From the NCBI RefSeq assembly GCF_013408535.1, contig NZ_JACBZA010000001.1:2812850-2876849 (forward strand): DNA of 64,000 nt, in the 5' to 3' direction. The notes below the pieces were generated by a model. That model saw only the letters and a list, made by a program, of their open reading frames with translations, did not search any database and was not told the origin of the DNA. The position numbers were made by a program, and so were the translations under genes. Within the stretch, counting starts at the first letter, position 1. Each line of letters opens with the position of its first letter. Below are positions 9,142 through 16,892 of this stretch, piece by piece. This DNA comes from Actinopolymorpha cephalotaxi. Lineage in GTDB: Bacteria > Actinomycetota > Actinomycetes > Propionibacteriales > Actinopolymorphaceae.

Positions 9142-11217
9142 ATGAGCGACGGCGGTGAGTTCTTCGGCGGCGACCTGGGTGAGGGCCCGGGTCGTCGCCG
9201 GGTGCTGCCGGACGGGTTCGCTGATGTGCGGGGTGGGCCGCGGCTTGCGGTGCTGCTGGCTTCGGTGGATCGCGGGGTGTGTAACGGGTTTGAGATGGAG
9301 GAGCGGGCCAGGGCGTGGCGGCGGGTGATCGGCTGGGCGGAGGCGGAGTGCCTGGCGGAGGTGAACGAGCTGGCCTACGCCGAACCCGGTATGCCCGACG
9401 AGCCGGCGCAGCGCAGTGCCGAGATGGACCCGATGACCCAGGCCGTCCTGGAACCTTTGCTGCGGTGGTCGGGCTACCGCGCCAGCTGGTACCTCGCACT
9501 GGCCCTCACCCTGCCCCGCCTGCCGCGCACACGTGCGGCGCTGGCGTCCGGTGGGCTGGAGCTGCCCGACGTGCGGGCGATCGTGGACCGGATCACCGAC
9601 GCGAAACCCGACCTGTGGGATGCGATCGAGGACGCCATCTTCCCCAAGGTCCTCGAACTGCGCGGCGGACTGTTGCGAGCCAAGGTCGAAGCCGAGGTCG
9701 TGAAGGCCGACCCCGAAGCTGCCGGCAAACGGCACCGCGCCGCGCGGACGGGGCGGAACGTCGCGATCTGGCCCGCCGTCGACGGTGTCGCCGACCTCGC
9801 GATCCGTGGCCTGTCCGCTGACCAGGCCGCGGAGGCGTACGGGTACATCGACGCGATCGCCCGTGCCGTGAAGTCCGCCGGTGACCCGCGCAAGCTGAGC
9901 CAACTACGCGCGGACGTCGCCTTCTCCCTGCTCAGTGGTTCCGCCGACCTCGTTGACTGTTCCGCTCCCACAGCCACTGCCGACCAGGGCGACAACCAGG
10001 CCGCCCAGGACACCGCCCCACACGGGCGGGCCGGCACCGAGGCCGACGACCAGACCCCGGCCGAAGGTGCGTCCGAGCAGCAGCCCGAGGAGCGGGCCAA
10101 GGACGACTCTGGGCAGGACGACCCTGGGCATGACGACTCTGAGCAGCGCCCGGCGGAAGCCGAAGCTCCGCAGGAGCAGGCCGACGGCGAGCAGGTCGAC
10201 ACCGAGCAGGTCGAAGACGAGCCGCGAGCCCGAGGCGACGTCCAGCCCGAGAACGAGCGGGCGCAAAGCGAGACCGAGCGGACCGAGGCCGAGCCCGAGA
10301 ACGAGCTGGCGCAGGGAGAGACCGAGCAGGGTGGGGAGGGGCACTGTGCCGTTCACCGGTTCCCCGACCACGACCTGCACGACAGCTGGTGTGAGTGTGG
10401 GAACTGTTCTCCGGTACCGGTGGCCAGCTGCACTGTGTGTGGTGCGGCCGCGATGAACGGCGTCCGAGTCCACGACACCGCCGCCCACGAGGCCGCCCGC
10501 AATGTCGAGCCGCCGGGACAGCCCGACCCACCCGATCCGCCGGGTCGGCCTGATCCACCGGGTCGGCCTGATCGGCCGACAGACAACTCCACACCGCCAC
10601 CGCCAACGCCGCCACCGCCGTGGACCTCTTCGCAGCCGAGCTGGGGTCCGATCAAGACGCGCGCCAAGGTGCAGCTGAACATGCCGCTGACCACGCTCAT
10701 GGGGCTGTCCACCCGACCCGGGGAACTCGGCGGAGTCGGACCGATCATCACCGAGGTGGCTCGCCGGATCGTGGCGAACCACCTCGACAACCCCGAAGCC
10801 AGATTCAGCGTCGGGGTCACCCACCCGGTCACCGGACGGTTACTTCACCTGCATCCGATACCGGCGAGGTTCCTGCGCGGACTGCAAGCAGAGCTCGTCC
10901 ATGCCCGCGACCAGCGCTGCGTGTGGACCACCTGCAGACGCCCCGCCGCGACCTGTCACCTGGACCACAACACCGAGTACGCCAACGGCGGCGAAACCTC
11001 CGTCGACAACATCGCGCCCCTGTGCCCGCGCCACCACAAGGCGAAAACCCAGAGGGACTGGAAACTGAAGCAGACCGGACCCGGCGAACACACCCTCACC
11101 GACCCCTTCGGCCGCCAGTACAAAGGCACAGCGCCGGCCCTCACCGACCCGGTCGACGAACCAGCACCCGCCACCGCAGGCACACGGTCGGCCGACGGCG
11201 ACCTGCCGCCGTTCTGA
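9142..11217 (+). CDS. DUF222 / HNH endonuclease protein (13E12-repeat family) with zinc-ribbon-like insertion
   Basis: 691 residues from the ATG at 9142. I prefer this to the ATG at 9121 because TAGACT (9129-9134) lies 7 bases before it, as a leaderless promoter would. An N-terminal DUF222 domain (about 20-290) is followed by a long Glu/Gln/Asp-rich linker (about 290-400). A Cys-rich segment comes next (Cys 402, 417, 419, 422, 430, 433, giving CxCxxC and CxxC), then a Pro-rich stretch encoded by 18-base tandem repeats (10540-10573). A C-terminal HNH nuclease domain (about 590-640) contains CHLDHNTEY and LCPRHHKAK. The family is very common in actinobacterial genomes, often in many copies, and its biological role is unsettled. 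The zinc-ribbon-like part is not, as far as I know, standard. Confidence 0.85.
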   Translation: MSDGGEFFGGDLGEGPGRRRVLPDGFADVRGGPRLAVLLASVDRGVCNGFEMEERARAWRRVIGWAEAECLAEVNELAYAEPGMPDEPAQRSAEMDPMTQAVLEPLLRWSGYRASWYLALALTLPRLPRTRAALASGGLELPDVRAIVDRITDAKPDLWDAIEDAIFPKVLELRGGLLRAKVEAEVVKADPEAAGKRHRAARTGRNVAIWPAVDGVADLAIRGLSADQAAEAYGYIDAIARAVKSAGDPRKLSQLRADVAFSLLSGSADLVDCSAPTATADQGDNQAAQDTAPHGRAGTEADDQTPAEGASEQQPEERAKDDSGQDDPGHDDSEQRPAEAEAPQEQADGEQVDTEQVEDEPRARGDVQPENERAQSETERTEAEPENELAQGETEQGGEGHCAVHRFPDHDLHDSWCECGNCSPVPVASCTVCGAAAMNGVRVHDTAAHEAARNVEPPGQPDPPDPPGRPDPPGRPDRPTDNSTPPPPTPPPPWTSSQPSWGPIKTRAKVQLNMPLTTLMGLSTRPGELGGVGPIITEVARRIVANHLDNPEARFSVGVTHPVTGRLLHLHPIPARFLRGLQAELVHARDQRCVWTTCRRPAATCHLDHNTEYANGGETSVDNIAPLCPRHHKAKTQRDWKLKQTGPGEHTLTDPFGRQYKGTAPALTDPVDEPAPATAGTRSADGDLPPF

Positions 11218-11255
11218 AAGATCAGTGCTCACAGCGAAACGGTAGGTTGACGCCC

Positions 11256-11852
11256 ATGGAACGGCCTGGCACGACAGTCGGAGCAGGCACGGCGAGCGCC
11301 GGAAGAGTTCCCCGGCACACCGGCCGGGTGATCGTGGTGGACGACGGTGAACGGGTTCTCCTGTTCGGCATGGACAATCCGGAAGGTCCGGGTCGGCAGT
11401 GGATCACTCCGGGCGGCCGGCTCGAGCCCGGCGAGACTCCCCGCGACGCCGCGGTTCGCGAGCTGGCGGAGGAGACCGGGCTCGTCGTCACCGCAGACGA
11501 GCTCGGCAGCGTGGTCGCGTACTTCGAGACCTTGTGGGACACGCCGGACGGCGTTCGCTACGACGTGCGGGACGAGTTCTGGCTACTCCGTACGACATCG
11601 TTCACCCCGGACACCTCCGGCATGGTCGCCGGTGAAGAGGACGCACTGAGCATGCACCGGTGGTGGCCGGTGGCAGAGCTGTCACCCACTCGGGAAGACG
11701 TGATTCTGCCTGTCGGGCTGGGCGAACTGACGGCAGACGTCCTCGCGAACGGGCCTCCGGGCGAACCCGTACGACTGGTCGAGGACTCCGATCAGCGTTG
11801 TGCACAAGGGGGTTACGACCCCGGGGGCGCCGCCGATGAGATCAGCCGATGA
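11256..11852 (+). CDS. Nudix hydrolase
   Basis: 198 residues. The Nudix box is intact: GGRLEPGETPRDAAV then RELAEETGL. The fold begins about residue 22 (TGRVIVVDDGERVLLFG), a housecleaning-type arrangement that could act on damaged nucleotides or nucleotide derivatives; the substrate is not predictable. The ATG has no ribosome site, but TAGGTT (11243-11248) lies 7 bases upstream, fitting a leaderless mRNA. The stop overlaps a small ATG-started remnant (11849). Confidence 0.85.
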   Translation: MERPGTTVGAGTASAGRVPRHTGRVIVVDDGERVLLFGMDNPEGPGRQWITPGGRLEPGETPRDAAVRELAEETGLVVTADELGSVVAYFETLWDTPDGVRYDVRDEFWLLRTTSFTPDTSGMVAGEEDALSMHRWWPVAELSPTREDVILPVGLGELTADVLANGPPGEPVRLVEDSDQRCAQGGYDPGGAADEISR

Positions 11853-11977
11853 CCGTACGGGAACTGGCCGTCGAGGACATCGACTGTGCGGCGCGGCAAT
11901 TCTGAAACACCGACGAGCCAGGACTCGCCGAAGCGCCGAGGCGGCAGCTGCCAGAGGCGCTGGCGGCGCGCGGCTAG
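11849..11977 (+). pseudogene. Possible 5' stub of an acetyltransferase-like gene
   Basis: Starts with ATGA overlapping the Nudix stop and reads MTVRELAVEDIDCAARQF, similar in style to the first strand and helix of GNAT enzymes. A TGA then interrupts the frame, and 23 further codons follow to TAG. No GNAT core follows. It may be a decayed gene or simply a short leader-like reading frame; very uncertain. Confidence 0.25.
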
Positions 11978-12017
11978 GCTGACCGGGACCGACCCCTGAG
12001 TTTTTCCGGAGGAACGC

Positions 12018-13043
12018 ATGAGCGCCTACCGCGTCGCCCAGGTCACCGAACCGGGTGGAAGCTTCGAGCTGGTCGAGCGGGACGTCCCGCAGCCGGGTCC
12101 GGGTCACGTGCGGATCGCCGTGGAGGCATGCGGGGTCTGCCACAGCGACGCGATGTTCGTGAACGCCGGAGTCCCCGGCGTGTCGTTCCCCGTGGTGCCC
12201 GGGCACGAGATCGCCGGGCGGATCGAGGAGCTCGGCGACGGCGTGGCAGACCGAGGTTGGCAGGTCGGTGACCGGGTGGCGGTCGGCTGGTTCGGCGGCA
12301 GCTGCGGTCACTGCCGGTCCTGCCGGCAGGGCGACTTCATCGTGTGCGAGCGCCTGAAGGTCCCCGGCTGGGCGTACGACGGAGGGTTCGGCGAGAAGGT
12401 GGTCGCACCCGCCGACGCGCTGGCCCGCATCCCCGACGGGCTGGACGCGAGTGACGCGGGACCGATGGCCTGCGCGGGCGTGACGACGTACAACGGCCTG
12501 CGGCGCAGCTCCGCCCGGCCGGGTGACCTGGTCGCCGTGCTCGGGCTCGGTGGTCTCGGGCACCTCGGCGTGCAGTACGCCGCGGCGATGGGCTTCGAGA
12601 CCGTCGGGATCGCCCGTGGTCCGGAGAAGGCGGAGTTCGCCGAGCGGCTCGGCGCCCACCACTACGTCGACAGCACCTCCGGCACCCCGGTCGCCGAGGC
12701 ACTGCAGTCGCTCGGCGGCGCGAAGGTCGTCCTGGCCACCGCCGGCAACTCAGCGGCGATCACCGCGACCGTGGACGGCCTGGCCCCTCGCGGGGAGCTG
12801 GTCGCCATCGGCGCCGACCTCGAGCCGCTCGGCATCAGCCCGGTACAGCTGCTGATGAGCGCCCGCGTCGTACGAGGACACCCGTCCGGCACCTCGCAGG
12901 ACGTGGAGGACACGATGGCGTTCAGCGCGCTGCACGGCATCCGCCCGATGACGGAGAAGGTCCCGCTGGACCGCGCGGGTGAGGCGTACCAAAAGATGAT
13001 GAACGGCAAGGCCCGCTTCCGGATGGTGCTCACGAACTCCTGA
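12018..13043 (+). CDS. Zinc-dependent alcohol dehydrogenase (MDR superfamily)
   Basis: 341 residues. Catalytic-zinc ligands are seen in GVCHSDAMF and PGHEIAGRIEELG, and the structural-zinc lobe in CGHCRSCRQGDFIVC. The NAD(P)-binding motif is VLGLGGLGHLGVQYA. The enzyme should oxidise a primary alcohol or reduce the matching aldehyde in the cytoplasm; the substrate is not evident. The ATG has a good GGAGG site 5 bases upstream. It appears to be transcribed alone or with the SDR gene 129 bases downstream. Confidence 0.93.
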   Translation: MSAYRVAQVTEPGGSFELVERDVPQPGPGHVRIAVEACGVCHSDAMFVNAGVPGVSFPVVPGHEIAGRIEELGDGVADRGWQVGDRVAVGWFGGSCGHCRSCRQGDFIVCERLKVPGWAYDGGFGEKVVAPADALARIPDGLDASDAGPMACAGVTTYNGLRRSSARPGDLVAVLGLGGLGHLGVQYAAAMGFETVGIARGPEKAEFAERLGAHHYVDSTSGTPVAEALQSLGGAKVVLATAGNSAAITATVDGLAPRGELVAIGADLEPLGISPVQLLMSARVVRGHPSGTSQDVEDTMAFSALHGIRPMTEKVPLDRAGEAYQKMMNGKARFRMVLTNS

Positions 13044-13172
13044 CAGCAGGGGACCCCGACGAGGCGGTGGACGCGTTCCTGGACGAGGCGTTCTGCGGGT
13101 GACGGGCCCGGAAAAGGGGTACGCGCCTGATGGCGGGTTCGTCCGCCGACTCCCCCACCTGCCGGAGGAAGC

Positions 13173-13928
13173 ATGCCGGGCAGCGACTCGCCGGCCCTCG
13201 CCCCACCCGAGCCGGAGCTTGCCGGACAGAACGTCGTTCTCATCGGCGGCAGCGCCGGCATCGGGCTGGAGACGGCTCGACGTGCACGGGCCCAGGGCGC
13301 GGACGTGATCCTCACCGGGCGGCGGGCCGATCGGCTCGAACAGGCCGCGCTCGACGTCGGCGCGCGGCGGACGGCTGCCTTCGACGTCAACGACGAGGAC
13401 GCTGTAGAGAGTTTCTTCGGTGAGCTGTCCGCACCGATCGACCATGTGATGATCACCGCCGGTGGACCGCGGTACGGACCGATGCTCGACCTGGACTCCA
13501 CCCAGGTGCGCGAGGGGATCGCCGACCACGCGGTGCTCGCCCTGGTGGTCGCCCGCAACGCGCTGGCGAAGATGCGGCCCGGGGGCTCGCTGGTGCTCAT
13601 GGGCGGCACCGGAGCCCGCCGGGTCGCCCCCGGCCTCGGCATCGCCTCGGCTGCGACGGTCGCGCTGCCCGCGTTCACCGCGGCGCTCGCACTCGAGATC
13701 GCCCCGGTGCGGGTCAACCTGATCGCCGCCGGGTTCGTGGACACACCGTTGTCGGCGACGCTCCTCGGAGACCGGCTGGAGGAGCGCCGGAGCGAACTCC
13801 GGGCGAAACTGCCGATCGGCCGCGTCGTAGGCCCAGCCGACGTGGCCGCCCTGGCGGTTCACCTGATGGCCAACACGGCCCTGACCGGCGCGACGTACGA
13901 CATCGACGGCGGTCAGCAGTTCGTCTAG
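13173..13928 (+). CDS. SDR-fold protein lacking the Ser-Tyr-Lys catalytic residues
   Basis: 251 residues, a normal SDR length. The cofactor glycine motif is present (VVLIGGSAGIGLETARRA), as are the NAG-like strand (ITAGGPRYG) and the C-terminal YDIDGGQQF. Where SDR enzymes have Ser and YxxxK, this one reads GGTGARRVAPGLGIASAATV, with neither Tyr nor Lys. It may bind a nucleotide without classical chemistry or use another mechanism; relatives with this pattern exist among actinobacterial SDRs as I recall them. GGAGGAAGC precedes the ATG. It converges with the MerR gene and the two share the bases CTAG for their stop codons (13925-13928). Confidence 0.82.
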   Translation: MPGSDSPALAPPEPELAGQNVVLIGGSAGIGLETARRARAQGADVILTGRRADRLEQAALDVGARRTAAFDVNDEDAVESFFGELSAPIDHVMITAGGPRYGPMLDLDSTQVREGIADHAVLALVVARNALAKMRPGGSLVLMGGTGARRVAPGLGIASAATVALPAFTAALALEIAPVRVNLIAAGFVDTPLSATLLGDRLEERRSELRAKLPIGRVVGPADVAALAVHLMANTALTGATYDIDGGQQFV

Positions 13929-14302
13929 CGCCCCGGCCGAGCCCTGTCCAGTCGGCGGTAGTGGTCGAGCTTCCCGTCGAGTACGCCGAGTGCGATCCGC
14001 AGTTTGTCCATCTGGTCGAGCAGCTTGGCGCGGTGTTCCTCCAGCAGGTCCACCACGTCGGCCGTGCCGTTCGGGCGGGTGCGCAGGTTTCCGATCAGCT
14101 GCTGCAGATCGGTGATTCCCAGGCCCGCGTTGCGCAGGCAGATCAGCAGCTTGAGCCAGGCGACGTCGCGGTCGCTGTAGATCCGTTTGCCGCCGGCGGT
14201 CCGCTCGACCGGACCGAACAACCCGAGGCGTTCGTAGTAGCGCAGGGTGTCCTGGCTGAGGCCGGTGCGCTGCGACGCCTCGGCCGGTGCGTACGAGGTC
14301 AT
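13925..14302 (-). CDS. MerR-family transcriptional regulator
   Basis: 125 residues from the ATG at 14302 ([20 protein letters not shown]). The winged helix-turn-helix contains [20 protein letters not shown] and the dimerisation coiled coil follows. There is no Cys cluster, so a metal or redox sensor of the MerR/SoxR type is unlikely and a drug or aldehyde effector is more plausible. MerR proteins activate promoters with overlong 19-bp spacers by bending DNA; exactly such promoters precede both this gene and the divergent aldo/keto reductase. The start at 14302 lies 7 bases after the -10 box, so the mRNA is probably leaderless. ATGs at 14311 and 14314 fall inside the -10 box and are unlikely starts. 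Confidence 0.9.
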   Translation of the reverse strand: MTSYAPAEASQRTGLSQDTLRYYERLGLFGPVERTAGGKRIYSDRDVAWLKLLICLRNAGLGITDLQQLIGNLRTRPNGTADVVDLLEEHRAKLLDQMDKLRIALGVLDGKLDHYRRLDRARPGR

Positions 14303-14309
14303 GGCCACC

Positions 14310-14340
14310 ATCATCGGACCCGGAGTGCACTCCAGGTCAA
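14310..14340 (-). promoter_or_regulatory. MerR-type promoter of the MerR gene itself
   Basis: On the minus strand: -35 TTGACC (14340-14335), a 19-base spacer holding the perfect palindrome GGAGTGCACTCC (14322-14333), and -10 GATGAT (14315-14310). The ATG at 14302 begins 8 bases beyond, so no leader is expected. The layout mirrors the promoter at 14368-14398. Confidence 0.7.
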
Positions 14341-14367
14341 GTCGAGAAGCACAGGCGGTGTGCGGAC

Positions 14368-14398
14368 TTGAGTTGGAGCGCGCTCCAGGTTCTAGCCT
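14368..14398 (+). promoter_or_regulatory. MerR-type promoter of the divergent aldo/keto reductase
   Basis: -35 TTGAGT (14368-14373), a 19-base spacer containing the perfect palindrome TGGAGCGCGCTCCA (14374-14387), and -10 TAGCCT (14393-14398). The ATG at 14406 comes 7 bases after the -10 box, implying a leaderless mRNA. A 19-bp spacer with a dyad inside it is the hallmark of MerR-activated promoters. Confidence 0.78.
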
Positions 14399-14405
14399 GC
14401 CGGGC

Positions 14406-15410
14406 ATGGACTACAGACTTCTCGGAGCGACCGGCCTCGAGGTCAGTGAGCTGTGCCTGGGCGCGATGATGTTCGGCAGCCAGACCGACGAGCAGACCAG
14501 CACGCAGATCCTGGACACGTTCACCGAAGCGGGCGGAAACTTCGTCGACACCGCCGACGTCTACGGCGACGGCAGGTCGGAGGAGGTTCTCGGCCGGTGG
14601 CTCAAGGGCAGGCGGCGCGAGGATCTCGTCGTGGCGACCAAGGTGTGGGGGCCGATGGGGGCGGGACGCAACGACCGCGGGCTTTCCCGTAAGCACATTC
14701 TCGACGCGGTGGAGGCGAGCCTGCGCCGTCTCGGCACGGACCACATCGACCTCTACCAACTTCACCGGTGCGATCCCGCCACGCCGATGGCCGAGACCCT
14801 CTCCACTCTCGACCTGCTCGTCCGCACCGGCAAGGTGCGCTACGTCGGCGTCAGCAACTTCAGCGGATGGCAACTGCAGAAGGCGATCGACCTGTGCCGT
14901 CAGCACAGTTGGGAGTCCCCGGCCAGTCTGCAGCCGCTCTACAACCTGCTCGACCGCGAGGCCGAGTGGGAGCTGCTGCCCGTGTGCCGCAACGAGGGTG
15001 TCGGCGTGATCACCTGGTCCCCGCTGCGGTCCGGCTGGTTGTCCGGTGCCTACCGGCGCGGCATGACGGCGCCGCCGGCGAACAGCAAGGTCAGCTCTCC
15101 CGGCACGCACTCCTGGGAGAGGTACGGCAACGAGCACACCTGGCGGGTGGTCGACGAACTGGTCGCGGTCGCCACCGAGGTCGGCTGCACCCCGGCGCGG
15201 GTCGCCATCCGTTGGCTGCTGCAACGACCCGGCGTCACCGCCCCCATCATCGGCGCGCGTACGCACGCTCATCTCGATGACGCCCTCGGCGCCGTGGGCT
15301 GGTCGCTGTCGCCGGGACAGGTGAGCCGGCTCGACGCCGCCAGCGAACCCGAACGACTCCCCTATCCGTACAACCTGGCTCCGCTCCTCGACCGCTCACG
15401 ACAACCGTAG
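14406..15410 (+). CDS. Aldo/keto reductase
   Basis: 334 residues. The (beta/alpha)8 NADPH-dependent reductase is recognised by [18 protein letters not shown] (Asp and Tyr), VVATKVWG (Lys) and YQLHRCD (His), the four catalytic residues of the family. It should reduce aldehydes or ketones in the cytoplasm. Its promoter is a 19-bp MerR-type element shared back-to-back with the MerR gene, so it is the likely target of that activator. Translation appears leaderless from the ATG at 14406. Confidence 0.93.
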   Translation: MDYRLLGATGLEVSELCLGAMMFGSQTDEQTSTQILDTFTEAGGNFVDTADVYGDGRSEEVLGRWLKGRRREDLVVATKVWGPMGAGRNDRGLSRKHILDAVEASLRRLGTDHIDLYQLHRCDPATPMAETLSTLDLLVRTGKVRYVGVSNFSGWQLQKAIDLCRQHSWESPASLQPLYNLLDREAEWELLPVCRNEGVGVITWSPLRSGWLSGAYRRGMTAPPANSKVSSPGTHSWERYGNEHTWRVVDELVAVATEVGCTPARVAIRWLLQRPGVTAPIIGARTHAHLDDALGAVGWSLSPGQVSRLDAASEPERLPYPYNLAPLLDRSRQP

Positions 15411-15419
15411 AGGCGGAAT

Positions 15420-15451
15420 CGGCCCGGGCCGCCGAACGGTGACCCGGGCCG
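15420..15451. terminator. Hairpin between convergent genes
   Basis: CGGCCCGGG (15420-15428) and CCCGGGCCG (15443-15451) form a 9-bp GC stem with a 14-base loop, just after the aldo/keto reductase stop and 45 bases before the end of the convergent hydrolase. There is no clear T tract. Confidence 0.5.
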
Positions 15452-15496
15452 GTCTCACGGTGTCAACTGCGGCTTGTCACCTGCCGAGAAGGTGCC

Positions 15497-16345
15497 CTAC
15501 ACCAGGTGGGAACCGAAGAACGCCAGTGCCTCGGCGGCGACGGTCTCCCGCACGGGTGTGCCACCCTGGTCTCCATCACCGAAGGCGAAGTGGCCGACCT
15601 GCTCCCCCATCGACCTGCCGTCCGCACCCGGAATCAGCCGGGTGTAACGTCGGCCGTTGTCCTCCGGTGCCTCCACCTCGTCGGCGTCGCCCCAGCGCAC
15701 GAGCACCGGTCGCCGTACGGCGGCAAGGCTCGTGTCGTCGAGGATTGGGCAGATCGCCGGCGCGAGCAGCACACCTGCTCCGAACCTGCTGTCCCGATAG
15801 TCGGCCACGGCTCTCGCCGTCACGGCGTCCCGGCCGCCGTGCTCGGCCAGCAGGCCCGCGACCTCCGCGGCGATGTCCGGGCGGCCCGGCGGGATCGGAA
15901 GCACCGGCTCCCCGGCGTACAACCGTTCCAGCTTTCGGGTGTCGATCCGCGCGCCGAGCACGGCTGCCGCGGCGTAGCCGCCGAGTGAGTAGCCGACGAC
16001 TCCCACACTCGCGAGGCTTTCGGTCCGCTCGAGGTGGTCGACCACGACCGACAGATCAGGTGCCCGCTCCCACCAGAACGACATTCCCTCAGGGAGGTTC
16101 TCGTCGTTGTTGTTCCCGTGGTGTCGCACCGCGGCGACCAGGAAACCCTGTGCGGACAGCGACTCCGCCAGCCAGGCAAGGTCTTGCGGGGAACCTCCGG
16201 AGCCGTGCGAGACGACGACCAGCGGGCGAGCTCGCCGATCATCCGACGCCGGTCGCCACACCAGAGTGGGTACCGGCCGCGGCCCACCGCCATGCCATGC
16301 CGTCCGCGTCGGGTCGTGAAGGTCCAGGGCCTGCGGATCCACCAT
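15497..16345 (-). CDS. Alpha/beta hydrolase, dienelactone-hydrolase-like
   Basis: 282 residues. The nucleophile elbow is GYSLGGYAAAAV (G-x-S-x-G). The oxyanion region reads VVVSHGSGGSPQDLAWL, and a late Asp and His are visible in RWGDADEVEAP and VGHFAFGDGD. The layout resembles predicted dienelactone hydrolases/esterases. No signal peptide is seen, so it is probably cytoplasmic. The gene appears to stand alone and converges with the aldo/keto reductase. Substrate unknown. Confidence 0.83.
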   Translation of the reverse strand: MVDPQALDLHDPTRTAWHGGGPRPVPTLVWRPASDDRRARPLVVVSHGSGGSPQDLAWLAESLSAQGFLVAAVRHHGNNNDENLPEGMSFWWERAPDLSVVVDHLERTESLASVGVVGYSLGGYAAAAVLGARIDTRKLERLYAGEPVLPIPPGRPDIAAEVAGLLAEHGGRDAVTARAVADYRDSRFGAGVLLAPAICPILDDTSLAAVRRPVLVRWGDADEVEAPEDNGRRYTRLIPGADGRSMGEQVGHFAFGDGDQGGTPVRETVAAEALAFFGSHLV

Positions 16346-16398
16346 GCCGCGAACCTAGTGCATTTCTCCGCGAGACCGTGAGACCGAAGCAAAAGAAG

Positions 16399-16430
16399 AA
16401 GGGGGCTGCTCCCTCAGGAGCAGCCCCCTT
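16399..16430 (-). terminator. Rho-independent terminator of the symporter/small membrane protein operon
   Basis: A perfect 14-bp stem, AAGGGGGCTGCTCC (16399-16412) against GGAGCAGCCCCCTT (16417-16430), with a 4-base loop. Read on the minus strand it is followed by a T-rich run (TTCTTCTTTT), fitting termination after the gene ending at 16460. It also lies upstream of the divergent-facing hydrolase start at 16345. Confidence 0.85.
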
Positions 16431-16459
16431 CGTGGCGGGACCTCGCAATCAGCCGGAGG

Positions 16460-16861
16460 TCAGCGCCGGGACTTCTTCTTCGCGCTCGAGGTCTTCTTCG
16501 CGCCGGACGCCTTCTTGGCGCTCGAGGTCTTCTTGCCGGCAGGACGCCCGCCCGCGGGACCGGCGTCCTCGGCGGGACTCTCCGGGGAGGTGACGACCAC
16601 GGGCCGCAGGCGTGCCCAGACCACGAACGCCGCGGCGAAGACCACCATCCCGATGCCGGCCCACAGGTTGGCGTTCACGTCGCCGGTCTTGGCCCGGGCC
16701 GCGGCGTCGTCCGCGACCAGTCCCATGACGACCAGCACGACGCCGTAGAACCCGATCAGTCCCGCGATCACGATGCGGACGTCGAAGGCGCCGGCCTTCG
16801 TCTTCTTCGCCTCTCCTTGCGCGCTGCCGCTCCGGCTCGCGCTGCGCTGGCGGTCGTTCAT
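16460..16861 (-). CDS. Small two-helix membrane protein with histone-H1-like Lys/Ala/Ser tail
   Basis: 133 residues from the ATG at 16861, chosen because GGAAGGGA stands 8 bases upstream. Two membrane helices are seen (about IVIAGLIGFYGVVLVVMGLV and LWAGIGMVVFAAAFVVWARL), then a tail of about 45 residues. The tail's last half repeats SSAKK/SGAKK units, is strongly basic, and is encoded by repetitive DNA. Such tails resemble histone H1 and could bind nucleic acid or other polyanions on the cytoplasmic side. It follows the sodium symporter gene by 31 bases and probably is co-transcribed, so an accessory role in transport is possible. No known function. Confidence 0.78.
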   Translation of the reverse strand: MNDRQRSASRSGSAQGEAKKTKAGAFDVRIVIAGLIGFYGVVLVVMGLVADDAAARAKTGDVNANLWAGIGMVVFAAAFVVWARLRPVVVTSPESPAEDAGPAGGRPAGKKTSSAKKASGAKKTSSAKKKSRR

Positions 16862-16892
16862 GTGCCGATTCCCTTCCACTGAAGACCGATGC

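Noticed and set aside
10510-10620. Proline-rich repeats considered as a separate repeat element
   Set aside because: They are coding and in frame as the linker before the HNH domain, so they are noted within that gene.
13044-13172. Short frame reading TAGDPDEAVDAFLDEAFCG after the alcohol dehydrogenase
   Set aside because: Too short and without a start; it might be a gene remnant but cannot be supported.
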